A DNA stretch of 64,000 nucleotides, from positions 62,001 to 126,000 of the forward strand of contig JAHLEZ010000042.1 in assembly GCA_020726505.1 (NCBI GenBank), given 5' to 3'. Both the position numbers and the translations under genes were made by a program. The notes below the pieces were generated by a model. That model searched no databases. It had not been told where the DNA came from and worked only from the letters and a program-made list of their open reading frames with translations. This stretch comes from Leptodontidium sp. MPI-SDFR-AT-0119 (Eukaryota; Ascomycota; Leotiomycetes; Helotiales; Leptodontidiaceae). Below are positions 43,704 through 55,553 of this stretch, piece after piece (positions within the stretch are counted from its first letter, which is position 1; each line of letters opens with the position of its first letter).

Positions 43704-46392
43704 GTTCCAAAATTGCTTGAACTAGTTAGTTCTTTCTTTGAAACTTCACGAGATTAAGCTTACATTTCTCTGGTATGCATTTAATAATATCTCGTTCCCC
43801 ATATATTCTGATAGTGCTTGCCGCAGTGCATTAAGCCCTTGTCCAGAAGCATTTACAAGCAAGATTATTCAATGATTGACGATCTGAATCACATCACGCA
43901 CGCGATTCCACCTACAGCAAAACTAAGTCCTATCCCTGAAACAGTTCATCCCAAAGCAAGGCGAAAAGCCACTTCAAGCTACTGTGATTTATTCCAAGGA
44001 CGGAGCCGCCGATTGTGCAGGAGACGGAAGCTGCCGGAACAGAAGACGGCAAGCCCATGTCCCTAGCTAGCCATGCCGTCTTCTATTACTTGTGAGAGAA
44101 TGGCCCATGATGAATCTTGACGTCGATTATATATATATAACAAAACTTTCCCACTCGCACTCGACCAAGTGCAGAGCCTATGCTTTCAACCGCTGTGTCA
44201 AACGGTAGATCTCGCTCGTGGAAATTTGTCCAAGACATATGCTAGAGTTTCGCGCACTTAGTCCCGTCCTTCCTTAATGGTTGGTGTCCTGTGGCCTCCG
44301 CAAATTGATTTTGATCAGCATCGCCACTGCGTTATGGAGAGTCAATTTTTCCCTATACAAAGTGTGAAAATCCAACAATCGACGCGCAAGTGTGGTTTAA
44401 ATAGTAAATTGTACCTACAAATAAGTATCAGGAAGTGTAAATAGAAGGCCACCACTCCAAGTGCGGTGTTTTGGAAGCAGTCCGCGTGGTGACATCGCCT
44501 CTGGTGCTCCATCCAAACGAACCCTTGGTTCTTTACCCTCAAAGCCTGGGATCATACACCGAAACCACACCGAGAGCGAGCCGCGATCGGATGTGCCGGC
44601 ATCGAAGAAGCCGAAATAGCCTTTTAAAAAGTGCAGCATTTCCATATCCGCCTCGATGTTACCGGGGTCGCGTTAAGAAGATAATTCGTTAGCAACAAAA
44701 ATAAGAAATTAGAGAAGTCACCGGGATCTTAAAGAGTTTTTTATTTATTGGGTCGTGACGCTCCGCCTCACAACCCGTCCAAATACCTCGTACTGTGTCC
44801 AGCCTCAGAAAAAAAATCAAGGAAATGGGATTTAGGGGAAGGGCTAGTCAGCAGACTATTGAAACCGATATAGATGTGAACGATAGATGTGAACGATGTG
44901 ATTTTAGCTGGTTAGTCTGGTATCCCCTGACGAGCACACCTCCGGGTCATCGCGCGGCATTACTACTGTATGCATGCATGGTTTAATCGCAAATGCACCT
45001 ACAGGTGTGGGTGCGAATAGAAGGCCTGGGGAGATGCTTGGGAAGGAATTATCGGTGGTCGAAGTCGTGCCTTCCTCAAGAGGATTTGAGGCGTATGGTT
45101 TAATAGGGTGTCTCCGCTTCCCCGGCATTAGACGGAAAACAGCGAGATTAAGCTGAGATCCGAAATTCCAAGATCGCGCACCGTCGCCATATTCGCGTCG
45201 ATTAATTCTATGCTTCTTATTAGTCTAGAGAATGTCAAAAGGATGTGGCACTATTCACGAATAGTGCACTTTAGTTCTTGAGGCCTAGTATCCTTGCCAT
45301 TGCCTACAGTAATCGCCCAATAACGGCGTTTTAAGCAGATTTGGGCCTAACGTGAAAAGCGGGGAAAATGAACCGAATAGACCTCCGCCGAGATTCAATT
45401 TTAATACATCTGCTTTAATTAGTCGTTGCTTATTACGAGCTCGGAACTTGCCAAGAATAGTTGGGGTCCTCTTTTGTCCCGTAGCACTTTCTTATTTAAC
45501 AAGGAGCAAGGTTCCTCGACGATTATCACCCGACTACTTCGTATCAGCTCTAATCTTTTGTTAGATAAAGTCTGTTAAATGACGTCTGTTGAAGATGTTG
45601 ATTCATTAGGTGCTAAAATACCGGTTATTTGTGGAGAACGATGCCAGAAGGCACGAGAAGGCTTGGAGGCATCAGATTTGCCAGAGACTAAGTAACAGCT
45701 TAACAATACCACTATGCGCCATCCCTTATTTCCACATATAATATGCGGTAGCCTCCCGCAAACCATCGATCTGTATTTAACCTCGCTGGTGAGGGTCTTG
45801 GGTCGAGCTAATGTTGCGTCAAAGCACTAGATGACTTTTACTATAGTAGGATGTAAGGTTGTGACCGGGGAAGCGTGCGCAGGGTCCTCCAAATGAAGGG
45901 TCCAATGGCTTATAGTACAGTCCAATTAGCTTCGGAATGACGTCGAAAACAAGCCGAAAGCACGGATTATTAACCTAAATATGACGACTTATACCGAGTC
46001 TTGGTGGGATCGGGAGCGGCCATGCGGGGAAATTTGGCTCCGTATATAGCTTGCGCTCTCCTTACGAAAGTGAAACGGATCGGTCGATTCTCGCGCAGTC
46101 CGCTAGATAAGTCGTCATAAGCCTATTTATCGCTAACTAGCATCGTTTACATCTTGCACAAAGTATTTTCTGTCGCGTATACCTTTATAGAGACTAATAA
46201 CATATAATATAGAATAAGCGCGTCGTCTCACAGCTTATCTTAAATGTTTCGACATCGGTAAGCAAGTCCAGCTTTTATTCCTATATAAGAGTCAATCGTA
46301 GCTCTACACGTTGTTTCTTATCGTATAGATTGATGTCTTAGTCGTGAGTTGACAGATACCCACTATCAGAACGAACTCCTAAAAGCCCGTAA
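43704..46392. other. Gene-poor interval, composition shifting toward RIP
   Basis: No convincing gene. A minus-strand frame at 44645-44415 has protein-like text (GFEGKEPRVRLDGAPEAMSP, PKHRTWSGGLLFTLPDTYL) and may be an exon of something unrecognised. From about 45.1 kb TpA rises and CpA falls. The stretch 45.9-46.39 kb looks like a mutated 5' leader of the CP2 pseudogene. Confidence 0.35.
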
Positions 46393-48940
46393 ATGGACTC
46401 TACGCTAGCTTTAGACAGTTCTTTCCTAAAGTAAGTACTATTACATCGTCTACTGCCGCAAGCTCTAGACAAACACCGCTCGGCGATGGCCTCACCGACT
46501 CCACATTAGATCAAGCAGGGTAATTCTCGCTCGCTTTCTTCCTCGAGTACGACGACTAGCGGGCTATACCACTACTCAAGAGAATATATTAAGACTTGAA
46601 TTGGAGCTCTAGCTAATAGAAAGACTATACTTACAGAAACCGAAGCCAACGTTATAAACATCTCAATGATTTAAATAAAACGCCTCGAGCGTCTCACGAA
46701 CCCTAGAGATATGCCCCACCGTTACTCAACTCGAACTCCTTCTTTGCTCCGTTTATAAGCTAACTTCCTGGATACTTTGCACTTATTGTAGAAGGGACTA
46801 GTATGATTTATTATAACGAAGATGCTAATCTACTTATACCCGGCCCTACCTCGGAAGACGGAGGACACATTAGATAGATGACGGATAAACATTGCTTCCC
46901 TTTATAGACAGCGCAACTATATGAATTCTATAATTTCAACCTTTTCGACCCTCGTCAAACTTTCGCACTATACTATCTCTTAGATTAGCCGCTAGACGTC
47001 GAGCCTCTAGGTACCTCAGGAGAAACGTCTCCGATAGGCGATAATCCTATATAGACTAAGATACACTCCGACTCTCTAATCATGAGCATTTCATCTCGAC
47101 CGTATAATATAAGTATGTTCCCACCTCTTCTAGCATTTATAAATAAGTGAGTGTCTACCTTACTCTTTATACGTTCCGCAACGGCTAGTTAACCATCTTC
47201 CTGAGCCTGCCACTAACTTATTATTAAGTACAGATTTCGATTTTACGTTACGTTAAATGCAGCAACTGCTATAATTAAGTAGGCCGATGAAATTCCAGTG
47301 ATATACTTGGACAAAGGCCATGTTTACTCGATTTCAATTGTTGATATAGCTCCTTTAATGCTAGGGTTAATACTTGTTTAGTACCGCACGGCTATTCGCA
47401 TCTCTTTCGAAGATGAGTAGCAGGGGCAAATAGCTGTAACGTATTAGAAACTCTAGAAGGACGCTCGTGGAACTAAAGACTGTTACTAACGCGGCGGAAA
47501 GTTGCCAGGCGTCGAGTACGTCAAAGACACACAGGTCACTGAGGACTATGGCAAGAGAACTAGAGCCAATCTCGAGACTGCTTGTCTCGATGGATTCTCA
47601 GTCCTTTAGACGTAAGGATCGGCTCAGCGGACTGTAATGTCTCTATACGATTCAACTTCTTATCGACAGACTTTAGCCACTCTAAAGGCGTTAAAGGGAT
47701 TTTAAGCCGACTTTATACAAAGACAGAAGTCGTCTTAGCTAATTCGCTACAATTTCCTCTAGAAGTTCCTGAGATTTGCTTCTGCGAAGTAAAGGTCTTT
47801 AGAGACTATAGTGTAGAAAGAAAACTCTCGAACGATATCGCCTATGTTAGAAAGACTATTAGCAAGCTCAAGTAGCAGCAAGTCGCTCAAGTTGAGACTA
47901 AATCTAGGAAAAGAAAACGAGATAGGCTGACTAATACGAAGGTCACGCGGAGTAGACAGGGCAAAGATCTGAAGCGCAAGTGGACTTGCCCGTTGTTATC
48001 TCTAAGCCCTACCGAGAAAGACATCCCCTTCAAGCTGCAGACGATGTAGGACATGTTCGCCAGCACATAGCCTGTTAGCGTCTTACACGTTCGGGGGCAG
48101 GAGCAGGATAATCCTGATCTACATCTTATTTAACTTACGGGCGAACCTCTAGATCTCGTGGAAGTCGAGCCAGAAGAGAGTACGGCCTAGTAACAGAGGA
48201 TAAGCGGTGGCAGCTTGAATATTGCTGGAACTTACACGCTAATGTCCCCTTTGCTAAACCCTGGCTCGACACTACCTCGAGCTATCATACATTCTAGATG
48301 CGAGGCTTTAACAAAGGCTAAGTTTCCAACTCACGGCTAGTAGGGCGGATTCTAACTAATGGCGCAGACTGGCCGTGAGCTGTAGAAGTCGAATCCTCGA
48401 CATTTGCCAAGCTCTCTAGATTAGCCTGCAGAGGTTTAGATGTCACAGCAGGACAGTCTTGGCTCGTCGACTAAAGGGATCGAAGCTTTTGATGTGAATT
48501 CTTCCTCTAGATCCCCACCAAAGCGACCGATAAAGCCAGGTGCGTTAGTATCCTTATACGCTAGGAGAAGTTCTACTAACGATCTTCTAGTTACTTGCTT
48601 TTACGTTCTATATCGAGAACTAGACGGTTTAGCTAAGAAGGAATATTATTAAGTAGTTTATCTTATAAAGCGCGAAGCTAAAGAACTCCTAATCAGCATC
48701 GCTGCAAAATACAACTTCGAGCCTACCCAGATCCTTTAGATAATAAGTGTTAACTAGAAAGGGCTCAATATTAAGGTCGATGATGATTTTGTCCGTGAGC
48801 TTCTAGAGGGCTAAGATATAATTTTAGGATTTTCTAGAATTCTGGCACCTGTCGATGCTGTTTTGGACGGTAAACAAGGTAGTGCGGTACAGAATGTCAT
48901 CGAATCTGAAGGCTACATATTGAAGCTAATATTTTAAGCT
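46393..48940 (+). pseudogene. Grainyhead/CP2-type transcription factor copy, RIP-inactivated
   Basis: A dead plus-strand copy of a fungal CP2 (grainyhead-like) factor. ATG at 46393 (MDSTLALDSSFLK), then broken frames. CP2 DNA-binding text: ADEIPVIYLDKGHVYSISIV near 47285 and a decayed RTAIRISFEDE near 47390. The clearest block is the open frame 47582-47875, with SIRFNFLSTDFSHSKGVKG and EVPEICFCEVKVFRD. The C-terminal oligomerisation part follows: LLVTCFYVLYRELDGLAKKE near 48585, IAAKYNFEPTQIL near 48698, INIKVDDDFVREL-like text near 48770. Stops are TAA/TAG where Gln or Trp is expected (C-to-T in CpA context). Less AT-rich than the transposons. A functional homolog is presumably elsewhere in the genome. 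Confidence 0.8.
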
Positions 48941-50460
48941 GGGATCTTTATTATGATTTTCCTTTTTGATGCAATTAATGTCGTTAAGGTATAGCTTTGT
49001 ATCGCTTTAACCTTTTCTTAGCTCCTAATCAGTAGAGTAGTCTTTTATAGCGTCTTTAAATTTTGTAAAGAATATAATATTTATTCTCCGCACGTGACTT
49101 TCGCAGATTCCTCTCTTAATTACATTATATTATATGTGGCTCCAAGTGAATTTATATTATATGAGCATCTATTATGTGTGTGTCTCTGCCGTGTGACCTT
49201 ACTCCGTTACTTATATAGTATTTTTCGAGCTACTAAATCCACCTTATATACTCTTAAGTGGCCTAAACTGCTCTCGATCCCATCTAGATAATATCTAGAC
49301 GAGATCCCTGCGGTTGTAAACTTCGAGAGTGCCTCTAGTTATTTTATAATCTAGAAAATGAGGTAACTAGCCGACCTTTGCAAGATAACGAGATTGGGAT
49401 CTTAGAAGTAGGCGGAGGAGGATGGGATCTACAAAGCTATCTCGTGGGGAGAGTATGTCGTATTAGTGGCATTCTTCCCGGTTAGTAAATGTGTGTTTCT
49501 AGCTTGGCTTTTAACTTACGTAGAAAGAGGCACTTACTAAAGTAAGTCCTGCCTTAAATTCGTGACTTCTCCTAAACCCTATTATTATAGTGTCCTCGGG
49601 GTGAAGTGTAAATACGGACCAAATATTCGCAAATTTGAGTAGTTAAGTACATGCCGGCTTATGCCTTAACTTATTCTGTGTGTAGTGATTCCGCTTTAAT
49701 GTTAATAGTCTTATCGGGGACCACAGACGATTCGTGTGGGCAAGGCACTTATAGTCTGCGATTGACGCTAGGAGAGGCGTGGGGGGCGCATCGTAGCTTT
49801 TGTTCTGTGTATAGTAATAGTTGATACGTACAAGATCGAGATCGTACTGACATTATCGGGGGGAGACTAATCGACTAATAGTGTGGGCATCACTTTTTAG
49901 CCTAATGTTGAGAGGCGGGGCAAGCTCCTCTCCGTGTTCTGTGTGTAGTAATATATCGTGTGTCGAGATCGTGTAGTCTAGTTGTCGTCGCTAGCTTGAA
50001 GATTTTAGGGGATTTGGAGGTTAAGTGAGGCTTCGGGGTCTCTAGTGAAACGTACTATAAATACTGTGTACTATAGACTATAGTACCGCGGTCTCGGGTT
50101 CCTATGTTACTACTGAGTGTGAAGCCTATCCCGTGGAAGGAGAAGGGCCATGTCTCGTGGGTATCGCTGTGTTGTTTTCGGTGCTTGCTTAGTGGTGTCC
50201 CTTTAGATTAATCAGCACTGGCGCTCGCTGGTCTAGGTATGCTACAAAGGAAAATACCTAGTCTAGGAGGCCAGTTCTGACTCTTCTGAGGGACTTTCGA
50301 GGTGCTTTGAGGTGTGCTTTCTAAAAATTTAATTCGTGCTTTTTGTGATGCTTTTTCGGGTATAAATGAGGTGACTTAGGATTCGGATCCGGAATCACGG
50401 GAACCTTTGGATTAATACTTATAATTGGTTCGCTTCTATCGAAAATGTAAATGAGAAGAC
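48941..50460. other. RIP-touched flank of the CP2 copy, no gene recognised
   Basis: Intermediate composition and no long frame (49094-49291 is open but unremarkable). It could be the 3' flank duplicated together with the CP2 gene. Confidence 0.35.
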
Positions 50461-51333
50461 TATGACGTCATTAGATTACTAAGTAATATGCCCCTCTCCT
50501 ATTATTATCGGAGCACCTGCGGAAATCCTAAAAATTTAATAGCCTTCATCCGAAAATCGTTATTAAAGAATGGAGCCAGGCGGTTAGCTTAAAGATCCTG
50601 ACATACAATCGCCGATAGCAATACCACAAGTCCGATCTCCTCTAAATTCAATACTACTTCTACTACATATACTCTCCTTTGAGTAAGGCCAAGTTCAGTC
50701 GAAGATATTGTCACCTTTCGTCTGCTATTAAGAATACAAAAGCAATTACATTACAGGGCTGATCTCTGATATACGTTAAGAGCTGCCCGACGCGTCAAGG
50801 CGGAAGTAACCTTTAGAAGACGCAAGAATAGCAGAGGACGAATCCGGCGGCAGTGAACTTAACGTAAGCCCCGTGGCCGCTTCCTTAGAATTAGGGTACT
50901 AACGATGGCAGGCGCAAGTCTTAGAGACATTAGAGGATTTGATTACTACTACTAGCTTGTGCAACGCACTACTTTTAATGCGGCATCCACTATCTTAACT
51001 CGAAATCGTAATAATGAGATTGCACTATATTACTGAACACGCGGACAGAAATAATCTTAGAGATTCTGAAGCCGATGCCAACTTCGACCTAGGACGTAAG
51101 ATTTCAGGACTTCCTTATATTTCTCCTTTAAAAAGCTTGGATCCTTTAAAAGGCTTAGAAATCTAGTGTCTTTCCTGTGAGAAGGGAACCCAAATGATAG
51201 CGGCTTACGCCTGCACACAGTGTCTACGTGGCGTTTATTAAATCTGCGTCACTAGATTGATGGCTAAGAAATGGACGAAAAGGAAATGTCCGTGGTGCTC
51301 TGTCAACGGAGCCCAATTTAAGCCGAACTATTA
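50461..51333 (+). pseudogene. RIP-mutated gene ending in a Cys-rich zinc-binding motif
   Basis: From about 51085 to the stop at 51331-51333 one frame is coherent apart from two Gln-to-stop changes: NFDLGRKISGLPYISPLKSL, then CLSCEKGTQMIAAYACTQC, then KRKCPWCSVNGAQFKPNY. The spacing CxxC-x11-CxxC ... C ... CxxC suggests one or two zinc sites. Upstream text to about 50461 looks coding but is too decayed to read. Family not recognised. Confidence 0.5.
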
Positions 51334-51648
51334 GTCACCCCCGGAGTCATCCTTGATGCAGGGAAACGATGAGGCTTTCCATGAAACGACAACACACCTT
51401 CGCGACATCGCGACATCCCAGCAAGTACGAGTTCACGGATTGTGGACGCGGTGATATTCGAAGGGATATTTAGGGTTTGCCTCGGACTGTAAGATACATG
51501 GACTGGCGACACGAGTGGATCGCGCCTAGTTGAAGGGGTTTTGTGCAAAGGCATGGTCAGAACCAAGGGCTAATTTGATAAATGAGAACAGCGATTTTTG
51601 TCCGAATAATGATTGGCAAGGTTGCTGATACAGCACGACTCCAGGAGG
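51334..51648. other. Short normal-composition flank
   Basis: Minus-strand frames cross here and, with the hAT-like element removed, join text on the far side (the stretch at 53233-53460). A gene fragment may have been split by that insertion. Nothing recognised. The last 8 bases are the element's target duplication CCAGGAGG. Confidence 0.3.
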
Positions 51649-53224
51649 CAGCGTGAGCAAAATTAATTATATAAATCAATTAATATTTGATTAATTTGAT
51701 TTGATTTGATTTGATTTTGATTAATTAATCTAGATTAATCTAGATTAATCTGATTAATGACTTTTTTCTTTAGATATTTATATATAATATAAGAATAGAT
51801 TAAATAAGCGAGTATTTTAATAGGATAAAACAACGGGTTTTTTTTGGTATTCGCATATAATAGATTAGGTAATTACTACTACTAGCCCTTAGTAACGTTT
51901 GTGTAGATATTTATATTATAATTAAAGCTAGTGATTAAACTATTAGATGTCTTTATTTAATTCTTATAATACTTAGCACCTATTTAAATTCGAACCTAGC
52001 CTTAGAGGGACCTTTTACGTCGCGGATTACTTTATATGGTCTAGGGTTTCGGATAGGCAGGAAAGAGCAGAGTGTCCAATAAGCCAATCAGTCAGCCATC
52101 AGCTGAGGAAATATTTCAACTGATTGACTTGTAATTATATTAGAACTAATTGGCTTAGCTTATTAACTTATCAGCCGCTTATAAGCTAAATTTTAAGTAA
52201 AACGTGATTTTAAGTCACGTTTTCGTTGTATTTTTGTTTATATTTTCTTTGATTTTTAAGCTTATATCACTTATAATTAACTTGATTTACATCTTAAAGT
52301 AGCTTTAACTTATAACAAAGTAATATTAAAGTTATATTTAAAGCTTTTTTATAACTTTTTAAGAGGGGGAAAAAATATAAAATATCCTTAATTTTAAGGC
52401 GTTTTGAGCGTGAAAATCGTCTAAAATACACCTAAAAATACCTTATAAAATACCCCGGAGCTTATAAGCTAAAGATCAGTTGAGAATATACGAGCTAATT
52501 AGCTTACGGCAAGGGCTGAGCTGACTGACTGAGGCGAAATAGCCAGCTGATTGGCTAGCTTATAAGCCGGCTGGCTTATTGGACACTCTGGGAAAGAGAC
52601 TAGCGATAATTACTTCGTTTCTTGCCTACGCCTTAACCCTCGAGATATATTGTCTCATATCTACTCTTATAAGCTCTTTACTTAAACGACTAAGTGTACG
52701 TGGTTATAAATAAAGCTCGAGCAATTATAGATAGTAAATAAGCGCACGGCTTATCCGAAATTGGCGACGGCCATCTCGTAATTGTTTTAGTTCCTAAGTT
52801 TATATTAAGATGCGTTGGCTATTATCGGTTTCCTTAAAGCACTTAATGATATAAACTACTTTTCATTTCTAATATATTTTTTAACTTATTAATAAATTAT
52901 TAAATGCTTACTAGTATATATTTTTTGTTTATTATTAGCTAATATAATCAAGTGTTATAAAAGGCTTTAGAATCACCTGGCTAAGCTATGTAAAGCTCGA
53001 TTAGGACTCGCCACTCTTATTTTTAGTATACGCTAAACCTAATAATGATAGGTCTTGGCACTTTATACCTAATTAGGATGCGGCTCTTTTATTAATCAAA
53101 TTAATCAATTAATAATCAATTAATCTGATTTGATTTGATTTGAATTTGATTAATCTAAATTTGACTTGATTTGATTTTGATTAATAGCCGTTAATCAAAT
53201 CAAATCAAATCATTTTACACACTG
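51649..53224. mobile_element. Non-autonomous hAT-like element (1576 bp)
   Basis: CCAGGAGG occurs at 51641-51648 and 53225-53232, an 8-bp target duplication. The enclosed ends are imperfect inverted repeats: left CAGCGTGAGCAAAAT, right (reverse complement) CAGTGTGTAAAAT. A CAG-start repeat with an 8-bp duplication is the hAT signature. Both subterminal regions are packed with GATTT/AAATC repeats (51690-51765 and 53085-53210). No transposase is seen; the interior is AT-rich and holds a second element. Confidence 0.75.
52068..52590. mobile_element. hAT-like MITE (523 bp) nested in the element above
   Basis: GGAAAGAG at 52060-52067 and 52591-52598 flanks perfect 19-bp inverted repeats, CAGAGTGTCCAATAAGCCA. 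Subterminal regions carry short CAGCTGATTGG / AATCAGTCAG words and ATAAGC repeats in both orientations. A hairpin, AAAACGTGA facing TCACGTTTT, lies near 52199-52223. No coding capacity. The 8-bp duplication and CAG ends place it with hAT. Confidence 0.88.
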
Positions 53225-53232
53225 CCAGGAGG

Positions 53233-53520
53233 CTTTTGCCGAAACTCCCATACGTGCAGGGCTTCAAGGATACGAGGATTGGAATTGCGTTTTTTGGGTT
53301 GAAGAGGCGTTGAGCTGGGCTGTTCATGACGGCAAGGCGTTGGGGGGGAGCTGCCATACTGATTAGACATTTGTGAAGGATACCACCATGTGGTATATTA
53401 AAAAGAAGGCAGATGAACATCGGTTTGATAGGGCGGGGGAGTTTGATCAAAGCAAGGTGCCAACATGGGACGCACTAGAGGGGAAGGAGGTGATTACTTG
53501 AAAGGAAATGATAATAGCAA
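53233..53520. other. Flank of the hAT-like insertion
   Basis: Normal composition. A minus-strand frame at 53450-53205 is open but runs into the element, so it is at best a fragment. Nothing recognised. Confidence 0.3.
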
Positions 53521-54336
53521 CTAGATTTCCCCAAAGTATGTACGCCGCAGTTTTTCCTTCCTCAATTCTTCCTCATATGGATCCAAAAAGTTGTGAACTT
53601 CTTTCTGCCAGAAAAGGTTCTGGGGGTTGGCATACCATGCCATTGTGTACTCCCAATAATAAGGCAACCACCCAGCAGTTTCCCAGTTAATAATACCCAC
53701 TACTTTGTCATCGCGGAGAAGGATGTTGAAGCTGCTCAAATCGCCGTGCGTGAGGACTGGTGGTCGTAACACAGACTCATGGAACGCGATTAATTGTTGT
53801 ATATCCAAAATAGCAGCAGGACTTAGTGAGCTTGGGGTTCGTGCCTTAAGAGAATGAGCCGTCACATTATTCCTTAGTGCCGACTGGAAGTCGTCGACAG
53901 ACTTGAAAGGTCCCCACGACGATAATTGGGGTAATCTATAATCGTGGATCGGACCACCTTCTAGACTAGAGATAGTAGTAGTCTCGGAAGGTATGGACCG
54001 GAGGTCCTCGATTATTTGTTTAAGTTGATTAAAGATTAATACCTTCGATATGTCCGAAAGCGAACGCCATTTCTTTGCCATAGTCTCGCTACGAATCCTT
54101 TCTATAAGTATGTAAGTCTTGCCGTAGTATATAAAAGTATAGTATACTTTAGGTACGGGAATAGACGTGTGCTCTATAATGAATTGAAGTGTATGTGCCT
54201 CCGTGAGGATCACGGAGTCTCCAAATTTGATGCAGAAGTCGAGAAAGAATATGGCGCCGCTAAGGTGTGCAAAAGCTTTACTAAGGTATCGCTGAGTGAC
54301 TAGTTTAGTGACTACTAACGTGAAGCGTCGTAGCAC
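53521..54336 (-). CDS. APH/choline-kinase-like phosphotransferase, catalytic Asp altered
   Basis: Open for 271 codons to the stop at 53521. The fold signature is clear: an N-lobe with FGDSVILTEAHTLQFIIEHT, then IPVPKVYYTF and YILIERI, and a C-lobe with the catalytic loop LTHGDLSSFNILL. The second metal-binding motif, normally IIDWE in this family, reads IINWE here (Asn at 53686-53688), then AGWLPYYWEY. No ATG begins the frame: a GTAAGT at 54333-54338 and a CTAAAC/CAG near 54295-54302 suggest codons before RYLSKAF are intron, so a 5' exon is missing. The N-lobe half is AT-rich, the C-lobe half is not, so it straddles a RIP edge. Likely inactive. Confidence 0.72.
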   Translation of the reverse strand: MLRRFTLVVTKLVTQRYLSKAFAHLSGAIFFLDFCIKFGDSVILTEAHTLQFIIEHTSIPVPKVYYTFIYYGKTYILIERIRSETMAKKWRSLSDISKVLIFNQLKQIIEDLRSIPSETTTISSLEGGPIHDYRLPQLSSWGPFKSVDDFQSALRNNVTAHSLKARTPSSLSPAAILDIQQLIAFHESVLRPPVLTHGDLSSFNILLRDDKVVGIINWETAGWLPYYWEYTMAWYANPQNLFWQKEVHNFLDPYEEELRKEKLRRTYFGEI

Positions 54337-54689
54337 TTACATTCTCTGATGCGATTTGAGGTGACGGTTTCTAGTCCTAGCTATATTAATAGAGAGGATG
54401 TCGGGCGGGCGTGATGGCGAGGGCGTAAGGTGAGGCTATAACGCGCGCGGATTATAATTCGTCGTGTATATATAGGAGTCGCAGGCGAGTGCTAGATATT
54501 TCCCTGTATTAAGTAGTAGGCTACGGTGGTGGAGGTGGTCGTTGTAGGCGTTATGAGAGTTCTATTTATGAGCATCTAGTTAAAGTTAAGGGAAACTGCA
54601 GAGGTCATGGGGCTAGATTACTTATAGCCAAGATTATGCGGTAATTTTTTATGAGCCGTAGGCCGAGAAACCGTGAAAAATCGCACTCT
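54337..54689. other. Interval between the kinase and the BTB relic
   Basis: Partly RIP-mutated. It should contain the kinase 5' exon and promoter; no ATG could be assigned. Nothing else recognised. Confidence 0.35.
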
Positions 54690-55553
54690 TAGTAATAATA
54701 ACTTTAAACTCCCGGTAATTTGTGGGAGTATTTCAAAAAATATACGCTAGGGTTCTTTAGTTTTACGACGATATAGATGTACCTTAGCATCGGACGTGGC
54801 TAGAGATAGAGAAGCTACACGTTTTTGACTTAGAAGGCGACGTACTTTTGATACTTGAACGTCATTAGGAGGATAACTTGGAGGAACAGGGTCCGTCCGA
54901 GGCGGTAACTCCACTGTCGGCAGATATCCTAGATTGGACTGAGTCTGAACCGGAGCCTATACGATACGAGCTTTAAGTAAAGACCGCCGGAACTAAATTA
55001 GATGGTCTAACGGAGCTAGAAACTTTTGTGTTTACTTACTTAGTTAGGCGGGAGTCGAAACTTAAGGTTGAAAAGGTTCAAATGTAAGTCTCATTAAAGT
55101 ATCTTATCCTCGCATCGTCGATCTTTCGAACTAGTTTAAACTTTAGTATATATCCTAAAAGTCGAACTCTTTAAGTTAAAGGTCACCTTATTATCCCGCT
55201 ACTTAATGAGGACTTAGATATAATAATCATTCTCTTAAACATTATCCATAAGTAATTAAGTAAAGTCCCTCGTCGGGTCGACTTAAATATGTTATGTAAA
55301 ATTTCTATTATTATTAACTACCGGCAAATATACGAGGCTGTTAAGATTTAGTCGGATATATAAATAGAAAACTTAAAGAGATATAAGGGGTTACTAAGTA
55401 ACTATACACTAGATGTACTTCTTTTATAGCTGTTTATCTTTTAGGTGTTTCGGAAACATAAGGACTTCAGAAATATATCTCAAATATTAGAACGAGAAAG
55501 TAATAGTAGTCTAGAGACTATTATAGATGCCGCTTATATTAACCCTTACATCC
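54690..55553 (+). pseudogene. BTB/POZ domain protein, RIP-inactivated and cut by a retrotransposon
   Basis: Plus-strand pieces read as a fungal BTB protein. An acidic stretch (EEQGPSEAVTPLSADILDWT near 54880) precedes LKYLILASSIFRTSLNFS near 55100 (usual LASPVFR box), GHLIIPLLNEDLDIIIILLN near 55180, then LSKVPRRVDLNMLCKISIII near 55258 and IENLKRYKGLLSNY near 55365. These follow the order of the fungal BTB fold that serves in protein-protein contacts. Stops and Ile/Leu-biased substitutions fit RIP. The frame is ended at 55554 by a gypsy LTR. Confidence 0.75.

Noticed and set aside
51690..53210. CRISPR-like or microsatellite array from GATTT/AAATC repeats
   Set aside because: Repeats are short, without spacers, and confined to the two ends of a hAT-like element; this is a eukaryotic window.
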